Of a stretch of DNA of 64,000 nucleotides, positions 39,736 to 50,780 are shown piece after piece (within the stretch, counting starts at the first letter, position 1; every line of letters begins with the position of its first letter). The stretch comes from Bactericera cockerelli (taxonomy: Eukaryota; Arthropoda; Insecta; Hemiptera; Triozidae), in NCBI GenBank assembly GCA_024516035.1, contig CM044964.1, forward strand, positions 23,744,929 to 23,808,928, in the 5' to 3' direction. Made by a program: the position numbers and the translations under genes. The notes below the pieces were generated by a model, which was given only the letters and a program-made list of their open reading frames with translations, was not told where the DNA came from and did no database searches.

Positions 39736-40139
39736 AACCAAATCAAATCAAACCTAGTTTTTATTTTAGGTTTTTAATCGCAGGTTTCTCAAAGTGTTTG
39801 AGCTCATCCACCCAACCAGTTGATCTTGCTCACCTCTCTTCTGCTATGATCTGGATTTACCGCCATCTAACTTTGATTAGTTTGAGAGATATCTCTCATC
39901 GGATCCGACTTAACTAGAGCAAGAAGACATCCTGTGGTTTAGTACATACATAATTATGTACATATCCGTTCTATGTATTTATTATTATTATATAATTATT
40001 TCGGAAACTGCAATGTTTTGCCTTTTTTAATTTTTCTCTATTACAGTCTTCTTTTACTCCAAGAAGCGTCCGTGTTCTTCGCAACGTATTTCATCTTTTA
40101 AATAGTTTGGACTCAGCCTCCAAATTCTGTTCCCTCCAA
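39736..40139. other. No gene recognised
   Basis: No repeat family or supported frame. Confidence 0.4.
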
Positions 40140-40275
40140 ACACGTGAGGCTGTCATTTCCGGCCCTACCCAGGCTGGGTGAGGTTAATGTGGGTAGCTGG
40201 TACGATTCCCAGCAAATGGAGGGTAAAACCCCCGTCCTGTCTACCTCAAGTTAGGACGTTAAAACCAAATAGAAC
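40140..40275 (+). mobile_element. SINE-H body
   Basis: ACACGTGAGGCTGTCATTTC, CGGCCCTACCCAGGCTGGGT, GGTAGCTGGTACGATTCCCA and GGAGGGTAAAACCCCCGTCC. The H-type linker before the body supports SINE-H rather than SINE-G. Confidence 0.75.
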
Positions 40276-40317
40276 CAATGGACATGAAAGGAGCCTAGAC
40301 ATTGGTTCAGGACGTCC

Positions 40318-40382
40318 ATATAATCCTTTCACCACCGTGATTTAGGTATCTGTCCCTATCTCACGGACACGGAATTATTATC
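40318..40382. repeat. Repeat P copy 1
   Basis: ATAATCCTTTCACCACCGTG, ATTTAGGTATCTGTCCCTAT and CTCACGGACACGGAATTATT recur at 59543-59608, beside the inverted-repeat element. Confidence 0.65.
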
Positions 40383-40551
40383 TCTGTCTATTTCGCCATC
40401 TCCGTATCTTAATGTTCATCTTGATCACTTGAAGCTACGAGAGATTCTACTCACTTGTCAAAGATTTGGTCTGTTGGTTCCATTTTTTTATAGACTAACC
40501 GACGACATACATGCATGCATACATACGTACATATACATACGTTAAAAAAAT

Positions 40552-40703
40552 ACCTCAGTAGCTTGATCGATAAGGCGGCGGACTTGTAACCTGGACGCCG
40601 GTGGTTCAAGTCCCGGTTTCAGCGTAGATTTAATAGTAAAGTGAGTTTGAATAGTTGTGATATCACGAAAGTGATTAACATAATTATATTATAATATGAT
40701 AAC
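40552..40703 (+). mobile_element. SINE-B copy, full length
   Basis: ACCTCAGTAGCTTGATCGAT to GTGATATCACGAAAGTGATT; head and tail well kept. Confidence 0.87.
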
Positions 40704-40769
40704 TTTCAACTTGTTATTCATTATTTCATTCTGTGATGAGAATGGTCTCTGAATTTCCATTGGTTGCCA

Positions 40770-41045
40770 GTTTTTATATTTTTAAAGTCGCTTTCAACTG
40801 CACACTCACTTCTACTGCATGCCTTTTTTAAGTCATATCACGACGGGGTTTTAACCTTCATTCGCTGAAAACTCACAAACCATCTACTCAAATTAACCTC
40901 ACCCAGCATGAGTGGTGCCAAGAATAAACAGCATCACGAAGGCTCGAATTTAAATGGTCACCCATCCAAGTCCTAACCTTGCTGGACGTTACTTAACTTC
41001 AATGACTGAACTAGAACTTGAGAATTGTGCCTTTGACGCTGGCTA
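40770..41045 (-). mobile_element. SINE-G: 5S rRNA-derived SINE, longer head
   Basis: Minus strand starts GCCAGCGTCAAAGGCACAAT. It retains the 5S-like GGACTTGGATGGGTGACC, which the copies at 39.3 and 57.3 kb have lost, then the shared body and ATATGACTT...GCAGTTGAAAGCGACTTT. The age is higher (many substitutions). Confidence 0.82.
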
Positions 41046-41110
41046 CTTGTTGTTAGTATGTCCGCCATCTGGTGGAGTGTTTTCATTCGCTCCACTGTTT
41101 GGGATACCGT

Positions 41111-41325
41111 ACACTGGTGGTCAAGTGGTTAAGTTGCTAGTCTGGTAATCCAGGTAGCGTTGGGATCCGTTGGTTTGAATCCCAACTAGTGCACGAATTT
41201 TTCCTCATTAATTTGAGTTTGTGACCACAAACAAATAAGACTCTGGTGGTTAGGTGGTAGAAAATGCTTTCAGCATTAACCTCGCCTGGTGGTTAACTTT
41301 CACTAAAGAGTGTTATTATTAATAT
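41111..41325 (+). mobile_element. SINE-C copy, full length
   Basis: ACACTGGTGGTCAAGTGGTT head, B box GGTTTGAATCCC, tail AATGC-TTTCA-GCATT, AACCTCGCCTGG and TTATTATTAATATTA. Confidence 0.88.
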
Positions 41326-41509
41326 TATCATGGCTACTTAGGTCAAGCAGATACTCAGAACTTCAATATTGTCGAGTGTCTTATGCAAAGTGTCAGATTT
41401 TACCTTCAAAATATTGTTTTTGGTCATGAAACTCAAGTCTTGAATCCCTCATTCAATAGATACTTTTACTGTGAAGACTTAAGGGTACCTACTTTTATTT
41501 GTTGTTGTT

Positions 41510-41918
41510 TTTTTTTTTTAACACTCTCAATTATAGACACAATACTTCCTCGTGATTGGTTCACATTGTATACACTTGGCAATTTTGAGATTTTATGCTA
41601 AATCACTTGTAACTCAAAAAGTGATGCTTAACCGATTCTCTTCAAATCTATTTTATTTGGTAGATTTCTATTTTTACTACATTCTAGGTCCCACAAATTT
41701 CTGTGTCAGGTGAGCGGTTCGCGAGATATAAGCGTTTAATTAAAAAGTTAATGGTCTGGCGCATGGTCTCTATTACCAAGATCCGCTTGTGCAAAGTTGA
41801 TGAATTTAAAATGGGACCATCTACAATACGTCTCCTATAATTATGTGTACAGAATTATGAAAAAAATTGAAATCAGTTTTTTCATTTCTAATATTAGAAA
41901 TTTATCGGAGGTAATATT
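41510..41918 (-). repeat. Repeat L copy, middle deleted
   Basis: Minus strand: ATTTCTAATATTAGAAATGA, a block with ATTTTAAATTCATCAACTTTG, AGAAATTTGTGGGACCTAGA and CAATCACGAGGAAGTATTGT. The central part seen at 47.3 kb is shorter here. Confidence 0.62.
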
Positions 41919-42084
41919 AGGTACTTATTCTTTTTTTTCTAACCTCTCATGAGAGCCTCTTGTCCATTCTTAATCCATCTTCAAATATGCATTAGCTTAG
42001 ACCCTCGTGTCATTTCTAATGGAGGTCACATCGGATATGAGAAATCAAACACTTCATACAAGGTTTCCTCGTGCCCTCTTTCAC

Positions 42085-42172
42085 ACATGCAACGATGGTA
42101 GAGTGGTTAGAGAGTGAGTATACCATTCCATGTAGCCTGGCATCCGTAGGTTCGATTCTCACCCGAGGCAAA
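42085..42172 (+). mobile_element. Orphan tRNA-like head, unclassified SINE
   Basis: ACGATGGTAGAGTGGTTAGA has an A box, ATCCGTAGGTTCGATTCTCA a B box. The sequence after it (AATTCAGGTATAGTGGGACC) matches no other family here. A functional tRNA is unlikely: the acceptor ends do not pair well. Confidence 0.55.
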
Positions 42173-42336
42173 AAAATTCAGGTATAGTGGGACCTACATG
42201 CCAGAGTCTGTAGACGATTTTAACCATTTTTCTGAGGTGAAACATCACGTAGGTATATAGAGTTATGACTGTATTGCCTCGCCTAATACCGATCTCTACA
42301 AATAAGATACATAATATGAAAATAAAAGTGTGTGTG

Positions 42337-42393
<57 letters not shown>

Positions 42394-42437
42394 GAGAGTG
42401 TGTGGGTGTATGTGGTTGTGTGCGTGTGTACTGTGTA
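42337..42437. repeat. (GA)n then (GT)n microsatellite
   Basis: About 24 GA dinucleotides, an AGACAGACAGAGAGAG transition, then interrupted TG repeats. GT repeats also precede it. The purine/pyrimidine asymmetry creates spurious frames. Confidence 0.95.
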
Positions 42438-42534
42438 TGTGTATGCAAAGTATCAGTCATCGGTCCTGTGCATACATTAAGTAACACAGGAGTGTACGTA
42501 CTAAAAAAAGGTTTATGGAGAAAAATAATATTCG

Positions 42535-42620
42535 GTAGGATTCGAACCAACGGACCCTCTCGCCACCTGGATCAGCGGATTAGGCGATAGTCTATCGCCT
42601 AATCCGCTCCACCACGAATA
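42535..42620 (-). mobile_element. SINE-C-like / tRNA-Leu-like head carrying a palindrome
   Basis: The minus strand reads GTATTCGTGGTGGAGCGGAT through TGATCCAGGTGGCGAGAGGG and GGTTCGAATCCTACC. The outer ends can pair as an acceptor-like stem. Between D-arm and anticodon region lies the perfect palindrome 42575-42607, which other SINE-C heads do not have. Confidence 0.6.
42575..42607. repeat. Perfect palindrome, 16-bp arms, 1-base centre
   Basis: GCGGATTAGGCGATAG, T, CTATCGCCTAATCCGC. The arm nearest the tRNA-like 5' end is its D-arm, so the palindrome looks like the D-arm followed by its own reverse complement. Confidence 0.95.
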
Positions 42621-42825
42621 CATGATTTTCATGTAAACAAGGATAAGGCATTCCTCTCTGTTGTAATAACATTATCATTTCAATGACTTGTAGTACTGCA
42701 TTGCTACACAAGTGAACCAAGTAATTGCAAATATAAATATATTGATAAATAGATCGCACAATGCTTTCGTAGTTTCGTCTCTGTATCCATATAAACAGAA
42801 AAGTGAGAAGTTGTACTATGTACTA

Positions 42826-43065
42826 GAGCGCACGAATAGCTCAGTGGTCAAGCACTCGCTTGCCATGCGGAAAGTCCCGGGTTCGAACCCCCGCTCCGAC
42901 AAAAAATTGTATTCAAAATTTGGTTACAGTTGTTTGTAAGGGATACCTTCCGGTGCGCTCGTGTTGACCCAGCACCTAGATGGGAAGTATTGTGTCACTT
43001 CTCGCCCATTAGAGGGGAGGTATACTACGGGATGGGCAGGCTACAACACAGACCACAAGTGTAGG
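42826..43065 (+). mobile_element. SINE-F copy, full length
   Basis: GAGCGCACGAATAGCTCAGT, CTTGCCATGCGGAAAGTCCC, GGGTTCGAACCCC, TCTCGCCCATTAGAGGGGAG and CTACAACACAGACCACAAG. The last ~30 bases of the family are missing. Repeat O (42782-42822) abuts it. Confidence 0.87.
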
Positions 43066-43098
43066 TAGGCAACTATTAAGCATTGTGAAAGATCACAC

Positions 43099-43212
43099 AA
43101 GCGACCAGTGGCGGAATTATAGGATAAGATATTTAGATATTAAAAATACCAAATAGTCCTAAAAATTTGCGTTACCCACTAAAATTGTGATATAGTGACA
43201 CAAAGAAACACA
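43099..43212 (+). mobile_element. SINE-E 3' end
   Basis: GCGACCAGTGGCGGAATTAT, TAAGATATTTAGATATTAAA and GCGTTACCCACTAAAATTGT; head missing. Confidence 0.78.
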
Positions 43213-43750
43213 TTATTATAATAACACCAAGAGTATGCTGGACAGACGTTACAAAATAACTCTTTACTGTTTATGTTTTCAGGATTTGAGGAAGTACCTC
43301 GTCCAGAGATAATAATATAAACAACAGTCTCTGATATCTCCACTTGCTGATCTCTCATCTGGAATTTATCTAGAGTCCTACCAGATGATCAAACGCACTG
43401 CATAGGTACTGACCGGTCCAATGGAGAATGGACTAATGGTATGCCCGACGGAGAAGCTCTGACGTCATAGACAGCTTTGATGACGTAGACAGGAATCCCC
43501 AGGACCTGCTGAAAGTGCTGAGAAATTTTTGAAAACAGGTCCTCCAAAGTACTTGTGTGCAGTGCTTCTCAACTAGAGTTTTTTTTTTTTTTTTTATTTA
43601 AACATACCTATTCACAACTTAAGTCGTAGTTTTATTTATAAGTTTTTACAAGGAAATTTTAAAAACTAGAGTTTCGTGGTACCACGAAAGAATTACCAGG
43701 ATATAAAGAGAATCATGTAAAATATTTTTTTGGAAAAGTAAAGGAGGTTC
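43213..43750. other. No gene recognised; least AT-rich unique stretch nearby
   Basis: GTTTATGTTTTCAG at about 43272-43285 looks like a splice acceptor, but the sequence after it has no long open frame in any phase. Not called a gene. Confidence 0.35.
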
Positions 43751-43805
43751 GGCCATCGTCGATGGCGCGTTGAATGCACTGGTTCTCGTAAGATCACCGA
43801 ACTGA
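43751..43805 (+). mobile_element. SINE-G 5S-like head only
   Basis: GCCATCGTCGATGGCGCGTT, GAATGCACTGGTTCTCGTAA and GATCACCGAAC, then the match ends. A 5'-only fragment. Confidence 0.7.
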
Positions 43806-43920
43806 CCACTTCAGTGATGAAAAAAAACTCTTCCTATTTATACTTCTTCGTTGCATACTTGGACAAAACATAATGGAATAAATAATTTAATGTGTTTACT
43901 TAAATAAAAATTGGAACTTT

Positions 43921-44180
43921 ATTTGTTGTTGTTGTAGACAGCTTGGCTACAGCTGGAGTGGAGAGTGATGTTCTCCAGCTAACTTTATTTCAAAGTTGGC
44001 TCGTCCTGAACATAATTATTTCTATATGCAATCAACCATTTTGAGGACTCGGTTTTTTCTTTATAAGCCATTAATCCCTTAGGAAACTGCAACCTAGCTT
44101 GGCTTGTAGTCAGTTGTCTGTTTGTAGTCCTCTAGCGAAACACTCCCTGTTTAACGTCCCCCGGCAAAACAGAAATTCTA
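43921..44180 (-). repeat. Repeat I with its 5' extension
   Basis: Minus strand: CGGGGGACGTTAAACAGGGA, CAAGCTAGGTTGCAGTTTCC and CTTATAAAGAAAAAACCGAG, then GTTCAGGACGAGCCAACTTT, GAGAACATCACTCTCCACTC and TACAACAACAACAA. Both parts recur at 60421-60840. The GGGGGA...AAACAGGGA start resembles the repeat J minisatellite unit. Confidence 0.68.
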
Positions 44181-44765
44181 ATTATACTTACTTTATGCTG
44201 GAATCTTTATGTTCCATTATTTTGTTCATGGAACGATTATTACAGCGTAAATTATCTAAGTAGAGAAGTCTTGGTGAATGAACTTTGAACTATGTATATG
44301 AACTCTTTTGATATTCATAAACAAATGTGGAAAATACATATTTTTCCATGAGGAATTTTTTTTCTGATTTTTCCATTACGAATCCGGAGAATCGACCTTG
44401 AATTTTTCAAAAACATTCGTTTCAAATCAAAGTCAGAAACCACGAACTTCCTGATCATCTTCTCGGTAACTGCGCAACTTGCGGAGCTGAAAGATATAAC
44501 TGATAACTTATTTAAACTAAAACTTGCTGAAGAAGGGACTTGTCGCACGTGTGCAAAATCCTGGTTACCTGATCAGGAAATATCAGTGGGGTTAATGACC
44601 TGTTCAGTTATCTTGTGGTCTAGTTATGTTTAGTTTAGATAACAATAAAAAAATACTATCACAACAAACATTTTTTTTAGTAGTACGTCTCCCCCTTATT
44701 ACCACTACACAGTAAACAAAGTATTGTGTTGTATAAAAACAAATTTCAACACAGTTCAATATGTA
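44181..44765. other. No gene recognised
   Basis: No supported frame. The region 44315-44560 is moderately GC-balanced and could be an old coding remnant, but no motif is visible. 44766-44850 holds a diverged SINE-D-type tail on the minus strand. Confidence 0.35.
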
Positions 44766-44899
44766 GAATAGAATAGAATATACCTTGTTTATACTGTCAA
44801 GGTAAGACTAAAAAGTCCCTTTACTCCAGCAGTCAAACAGGTCTTATATATTTTATAGGATAAATTTTATAGGACATGTATTATGATTTTCATAGAGGT

Positions 44900-45045
44900 A
44901 CCGACCTCAGTAGCTTGATCGATAAGGCGGCGGACTTGTAACCTGGAGGACGGTGGTTCAAGTCCCGGTTTCAGCGTAGATTTAGTACAGCGAGTTAGAG
45001 TAGTTGTGATATCACGAAAGTGATTAACACAAATATGATAACATT
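44900..45045 (+). mobile_element. SINE-B copy, full length
   Basis: ACCGACCTCAGTAGCTTGAT to CACGAAAGTGATTAACACAA. One of the least diverged B copies. Confidence 0.9.
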
Positions 45046-45726
45046 AAAAAACTTAAAAAAAATCTTCATAAATGTAAATATGAATGTGTATAATAGTGTA
45101 TAATTGTATATGTATGTATTGTGTACCCATCCTTTGTCACTTATTGCATGTTGGCGTAGTTACCTTGCTATGCCAGCATGTGTAGACAGTACCTTAAAAA
45201 AACTGTCGCTAATAAGTAAACATTGACGCTGATTATCATGAAAATGATTCTGCCAATCCTCCCACCGAAGACCTTGAATGCAGTTTCCTTGCAATTGTCA
45301 AGATAACCACACAGCACTGCCAAAGTGCATGTGCATGCATTAACTTTCGATTACCTGATGCACTTGGGTCTACGATTAAAGGGAATTTTCCGCCGCAATT
45401 AAACTGCGTTTACCTGTGTGATTAAACGCATTAGTGCCTGCACAGTGGCTTGAGTTCCTGAGAGTCCGTGTGACGTCATAACTGAATTATGTGACCAAAA
45501 TCGGGTAATTATCTGGTAATAATGCTGACATACAAAAAAAAGAGAGGATTCTCTCGAGTCCTAGCTCGTACACAGTGAAAATTATAATCACATATTTCTA
45601 GACTAATGAATGCATAATTATTATGCTTGATGGCATGGTAAACAAACTCAAATTCTTGAGATGCTGAAAGAGCGACTCTATAAATGCCATTTTAGTCCGG
45701 TTTATGTGGCAGCATTCCCAAATTAT
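45046..45726. other. No gene recognised
   Basis: Contains a unique-looking, less AT-rich part (45230-45480) without a long frame. GAGGATTCTCTCGAGTCCTAGCTCGTA at about 45543-45570 recurs with small changes at about 3380-3410. Confidence 0.4.
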
Positions 45727-45936
45727 AAAATAATAATAATATCGCCTTGTTTCTACTGCCCGAATAGGACAATTAAAGTCCCATTATTCCAGCAGTAAGC
45801 CTAAGGCACATTATTATGTGGTAAAAATTCCAAATGGGAGGATAACTTGTCATATTCCGGCTGGGTTTCGAACCCATGACTTCTGGGATCTCTGGATTCA
45901 CAGAGTGCCGCCTTTACCACTGAGCTACCGGGACAG
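45727..45936 (-). mobile_element. SINE-D copy, full length
   Basis: TGTCCCGGTAGCTCAGTGGT, GGTTCGAAACCCAGCC, TGACAAGTTATCCTCCCATT and GGGCAGTAGAAACAAGGCGA on the minus strand. Confidence 0.9.
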
Positions 45937-46270
45937 ACCATTTTCTCACCGGCCACGCCTTGTGGTAGATGATTGACTAGGGGTCTGGATGAAGGACTGA
46001 AATTATGGCGGAAGGTGGTTAAAGTGGTTATTATAATAACCACCTCTGATTACTGCCATGCTCTTCTGCGGTAATACCATGTTGCTGTGTGTTGGCTCTG
46101 TCATTAAGTCCGAGGGGTTTGCTACGTGTGAGATTTTGATTGTGATGATGTTGAAGATTATGTTTTGATTGAGGAGAGAATTTTCAAACCGTGTTTTGTC
46201 CTCCATATGAAAATTACGTTGTATACCTCACTGAATTTGTTTTTCAAAGCCTATATGAATTAATATAAAC

Positions 46271-46360
46271 TTCAAGTCCCGGTTTCAGCGTGGATTTAGT
46301 AAAGCTTAGATTGAGTAGTAGTGATATCGGGAAAGTGATTCACACAAATTTGATAACTTT
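46271..46360 (+). mobile_element. SINE-B 3' half
   Basis: TTCAAGTCCCGGTTTCAGCG to GGGAAAGTGATTCACACAAA. The head up to the B box is lost. Confidence 0.78.
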
Positions 46361-46586
46361 AAAAAACACAATACTTCTGATTTCTAATATTGAAATTTTC
46401 TCGGAAGTAAAAATGTAACGTTTTTCAAATGATGTTTTTCCAGTATCATGTGGGTAACTATATTGGGGCATTATACAATAGATAGATACTAATACATCTC
46501 TCCAATGGTGTTGAGTGGTTACATTGTTTTAATTTATGCTATTCGTAAAAAAATTTAAGATTGTGATATAAGAGAACAATTCATGT

Positions 46587-46712
46587 TCGCCAGGGCATTC
46601 TGGATCAACCCAGGCTGATGGGTGAGGTTAATGTGGGTATCAGTTTTGTAAATTTCCAGCGAATGGAGGGTAATACCCCCGTCTTGATATGACCATGTAG
46701 TTGAAACCGAAT
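46587..46712 (+). mobile_element. SINE-G body without head
   Basis: CCAGGGCATTCTGGATCAAC, GGTGAGGTTAATGTGGGTAT, GGAGGGTAATACCCCCGTCT and ATATGACCATGTAGTTGAAA. The 3' end is of the G type. Confidence 0.68.
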
Positions 46713-47190
46713 ATTAAAAATGAAAATTACATGTTCCTATTAGTATAATAATATTAGATATGTACAATGTACATATAGTAGGTAGCAGATAGCAAGCAGA
46801 CTCCTGACTATTGGTCATAACGATGCTTATCATATTTACTGATAATAATGCTTTTCCACCATGATAATATCTTTTCCTTGAAACCAAGAATTCACTGGAG
46901 CCACGTTTCTCTGTAATTAATACCCACATGCAACTAATTCCTAGCATCCTGGAAATATCATCAATATAATTGATGTCTGCAACAATGTTTCCTTCACTTT
47001 CAAGATACCACGTGTGACGAGTATTCGCTGGATTAGCTATCAATTTACAGCGGCTCTGCACGCAATTGACCCGGGTTCGAATCTCAGCTGGATGATTTTT
47101 CTTTATATATTGGTTAAAAAAAAAAAAAAAAAAAACAATAATAATAATACTAAAGTCGTCTTTATTTTAAACTGATATTAAAATAAAAAC
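46713..47190. other. No gene recognised; tRNA-like B-box scrap and poly-A
   Basis: ACCCGGGTTCGAATCTCAGC at about 47070-47090 is a B-box-like end of a tRNA-like head whose 5' half is absent. An A run follows at 47117-47134. Confidence 0.4.
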
Positions 47191-47204
47191 AAATTTTACT
47201 TTCG

Positions 47205-47890
47205 AAAAATTTCTAATATTAGAAATAGGAAGTATTGTGTTCGTTTTTGTAAAAAAAAAAAAAAATTTTGCTCCGATTTCAATTTTTTTTCATATTTCTG
47301 GACGTTTCATAACCTCCTGAGTAAATTTGGTTTTGTGTCCGTCTGTCGGTCTGTTAAAACGATTCCTTGTAACGCGCAAATCTGGGAAACTATTCGACGG
47401 ATTTTGATGAAATTTTGCCCACATCTAGGAGACGTTCTGTAGATGGTTTTAATTTCATCGAATTCGTACTAGCGATTCTGGGTGAAAGAGACCATGCGCC
47501 TGACCACTAACTTTTTACTTAAACGCTTATATCTCGTGAACGGTACACCCGATTTTGATGAAATTTTGTACGTATATGCATATTATTGTTTTACATAGAC
47601 TATTTATATTTATTTTTTAAATTGCACTTAATTTGACTCTGATATTCAAGAAAATCCGAAATTTTGGACAAAAAAGTCAAAAAATAAGGACTACGTGTTG
47701 CCGATACAGAATTTTTTTGTTGAATCTAGAATATAGAAAAAACGATATTTTACCATATAAAACAAATTTGAAGAAAATCGGTTCAGTCGTTTTGGAGATA
47801 CAAGTAATTTTGTATAAAATCTCAAAATTGGCACGTGTTTACAATGTGAAACAATCACGAGGAAGTATTGTGTCCATAATTGGCAGTGTT
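47205..47890 (+). repeat. Repeat L, longest copy
   Basis: Starts with the palindrome TTTCTAATATTAGAAA, then GAAGTATTGTGTTCG, TTCTGGACGTTTCATAACCT, two ATTTTGATGAAATTTTG phrases (about 47403 and 47552) and CGCTTATATCTCGTGAACGG. It ends CAATCACGAGGAAGTATTGTG. GAAGTATTGTGT occurs near both ends. No coding frame survives. Other copies: 8995, 26850, 41510; a scrap at 51385-51460. Confidence 0.72.
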
Positions 47891-48645
47891 TTTGATATAG
47901 ATACAATATTATGTTACTGTATCAATATTATGCTCAACATGATAACATATTAACACATGTCTTATTTAATATTTTTTAATGTTAATATGTTATTCGATTA
48001 TTAGAGCAACATCATCATCGCTTAGGCTCAGAGGATCAAGAAAGAGAGTGATGATGGCCCTTCCTTATGAAGATGATGCGGGAATACCCAAATATTATTG
48101 TTGAATTACCCAAATATTATTGTTGTTGAAATTTTTTTTTATATAATTATATTATATATAAATATATTAACACATATTTATATCAAACTATTTAATTTTT
48201 TTCATGTGGAAATATTATGTTTTCACTTTATTAACCAATTATCGTGCTATTAAATGTCAAGACCAAAATTTTGCAACCTCCAACTTTTTCATCCAGCAAG
48301 GAACTAGTTATTCTACCTTCGCGAAATATTCGATACGCAGGGAGATTTAATTTGGTTTCCCCCCAGAAATAAGCAACAATAAATATAGTAATTAATTAAG
48401 TCTGGAATTTTTTTTGTTGTTGCAATAATGAACTATTTTGTCTGGAACTATCTTGTATAAGTATACAGGATGCCTCAATTCAATTCTGAACCCATGTAAA
48501 CTTCATAACAAAATGTACGAGTCTTACATACTTATTATATAGGTAATCGTATATAGGTATATTATAAAGGTAATCGTAATCCCATATCTTATGAAGCTCT
48601 TACTATAAAAATGGCTATAGGCAAATCGCGGAAACCGAAAATACA
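47891..48645. other. No gene recognised
   Basis: AT-rich, with AATATTATTGTTG repeated twice near 48090-48125. Confidence 0.4.
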
Positions 48646-48760
48646 ATAATAACACTCTTTAGTGGAAGATAACCACCAGGCGAGGTTAACGCTCAAAGCA
48701 TTTCCCACCACCTAAACGTCAAAGTCTTATTATTATGTGGTCAAAATATACTCAAATTTG
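48646..48760 (-). mobile_element. SINE-C 3' half
   Basis: Minus strand: TTTGACCACATAATAATAAG, AATGC-TTTGA-GCGTT, AACCTCGCCTGGTGGTTA. It faces a full SINE-C on the opposite strand 60 bases away. Confidence 0.8.
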
Positions 48761-48822
48761 ATACAGGTACAACGGTGTTGATCCTTTTTTTGTGCTTATC
48801 ATTTCATAATGTAGCTATAAAC

Positions 48823-49041
48823 GTGCACTGGTAGACAAGTGATTAAAGCGCTAGTCTGGTAATTCAGGTACCGTAGGGATCCGTTGATTCGAATCCCACC
48901 CAGTGGACGAATTTTTCCTAGTTCTAGATTGAGTTTGTGATCACATAATAGTAAAACTCTGTGGGTCAGGTGGTAGAAAATGTTTTGAGCATTAATTTCG
49001 CCGGTTACCTCCCACTAAAGAGTGTTATTATCATTATTATT
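48823..49041 (+). mobile_element. SINE-C copy, full length
   Basis: GTGCACTGGTAGACAAGTGA head, GATTCGAATCCC B box, tail AATGT-TTTGA-GCATT. Forms an inverted pair with 48646-48760. Confidence 0.87.
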
Positions 49042-49103
49042 AACAATAAAGCGCGTGCAAAAAACCATTATTTTTTCCAATGTCACTCACAAGTACGCTA
49101 ACT

Positions 49104-49206
49104 CTGTCCCGGTAGCTCAAAGGCGGCACTCTGTGAATCCAAAGATTCCATGTCTTGGGCTTACTGCTGGAAAAATGGGACTTCAGTAGTCTTAATCGGG
49201 CAGTAC
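49104..49206 (+). mobile_element. SINE-D with a large internal deletion
   Basis: TGTCCCGGTAGCTC then AAAGGCGGCACTCTGTGAAT and ATTCCATGTCTTGGGCTTAC. The B box and the junction are gone. The deletion joins ATTCCA to TGTCTTGGG. Confidence 0.8.
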
Positions 49207-49229
49207 ATAAAAAACTCAAACTTTTTAAA

Positions 49230-49306
49230 TGTATGCCGAACTCGGGACTCAAACCATCGACCTCTGGCAGACGAGTCCAGAGCCTTATCGAGTCACTGAG
49301 ATGAGT
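49230..49306 (-). mobile_element. SINE-B head, diverged
   Basis: Minus strand: CATCTCAGTGACTCGATAAG, GAGGTCGATGGTTTGAGTCC. Strongly diverged. Confidence 0.5.
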
Positions 49307-49461
49307 TTTTTAGAACACCCTGCATAAAAGATGTTGTGGAATTAATTCTCAAATCGCCCACAGTCTTACACTTTGGTCAGTTTTGTCGAGGACTTCCTCA
49401 AGGATTTTCACGTATGATGCTATACAATAACAATAATTATAGTGCCCTAATAAGTAATAGA

Positions 49462-49663
49462 ATAATAATAACACTCTTTAGTGGAAGGTAACCACCAGGC
49501 GAGGTTAATGCTCAAAGCATGTTCTTCAACCAAACCCTCAGAGTTTTATTATTAAGTGGTCACACACTCAAATTAGTGAAGAAAAATTCATGCACTGGGT
49601 GGGATTCGAACCAACGCTACCTGGATTACCAGACTAGCGCGTTAACCACTTGATTACCAGTGA
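49462..49663 (-). mobile_element. SINE-C copy, full length
   Basis: Minus strand: ACTGGTAATCAAGTGGTTAA to GGTTCGAATCCCACCCAGTG and AATGC...AACCTCGCCTGGTGG. The variable-arm GTAGGGATCC of other copies is deleted. Confidence 0.87.
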
Positions 49664-49863
49664 ATATAAACCAATGGGTTTACATTGTAAGGGCAACAAA
49701 TAGTTATTATTATTATTTTATCATGAACCTTTTTTTATCAATAGGTTAGTGATAAGTATTATTAGCATTGACATTTTAATTTTAGTAATATGTATAAGTA
49801 AAATTGTAAATTGTATGTACTGTTAAAACAATACAATAAGTGAAATTATGAAATTTGAAGTAA

Positions 49864-50060
49864 AGAAGTCACCGTGGCAGAGTGAGTTAGCGCGCTAGGC
49901 ATTTCACGCACGGTGACCTGGGTTCGATCGCCAGCGGGGCAGAAATTTTTCTGCTCTGTACTTGGATGTTTTTTCATCGAGGAAAAATGAGTAGTTGCTT
50001 TAGTGTGAGCAGCGATCAGTGGCGGAATTGTAGGCAAAAATAAGATATTAGGATATTAAA
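49864..50060 (+). mobile_element. SINE-E copy
   Basis: AGTCACCGTGGCAGAGTGAG head, GGTTCGATCGCCAGC B box, then GAGCAGCGATCAGTGGCGGA. CTCATACCTCG is partly lost. The tail ends at ATTAGGATATTAAAT. Confidence 0.87.
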
Positions 50061-50582
50061 TATAACAAAATGTCATCTGTCTGCTTTCTCAGTTGTAAAT
50101 AAAATAGGTCATCTGAGGGTATACTACGTTAATTATTATTCAGGTGTATAATAATTTCGATCAGTGCCACGATTGCAAAAATATCGCAAATAATCTGGTG
50201 TGGTTTTTTTTTTTTTTTTCAAGCAAGATCTGATTATTTTTGTTTGCAAAAATGTGAACTGCTTCCCAACTTGTAGAAGCTGTAAATAAAACAGTTTATG
50301 TGATTGTCTGTTTGCAGTGACAACTATTGATATTTTCTGACACTAAATGCATGACCTCTCTTTTTTAACATTTAAAAAATATTTCAAAAATATTTAAAAA
50401 AGATGAGTTTATTTCAAAAATATCTACCTATAATCACACAAGTGGACCCTGAGTTAGAACTTGGATTATTATTGATAAATTTAATATTTTTTTAATGATA
50501 ATTTTTTCACATTACTGAAACAGTTCTCAAGGCTGATTCTAACTCCTAAAGAAGTTACTGAAATCAGTCCTTTTTTTCCAAA
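50061..50582. other. No gene recognised
   Basis: Nothing assigned. Confidence 0.4.
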
Positions 50583-50636
50583 GCTACTTGGGGTCGGAAT
50601 CGTTCAACCTCATGGTTGAGGTTGGTTGGTGCAACA
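50583..50636 (-). mobile_element. SINE-H 3' end scrap
   Basis: Minus strand: ACCAACCTCAACCATGAGGT and TGAACGATTCCGACCCC, as at the end of the copy at 23.3 kb. Confidence 0.55.
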
Positions 50637-50780
50637 ATTAAACTTAATGTGCCACAACTAACCAACATAAGAGAATCTTAAGCTACATTAAAAGGTCGCG
50701 GTGATAAGAGCTTTTGTAGCCGATATCCCTACTTATATCAATACCAAAACCAACGTTGATGAAAACCACCGAGATTATAA

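Noticed and set aside
42265..42550. Frames encoding runs of RE, LS or VC
   Set aside because: Translation of the GA/GT microsatellite.
43270..43560. An exon after a TTTTCAG splice acceptor
   Set aside because: No reading frame stays open long enough and no donor or protein similarity is visible.
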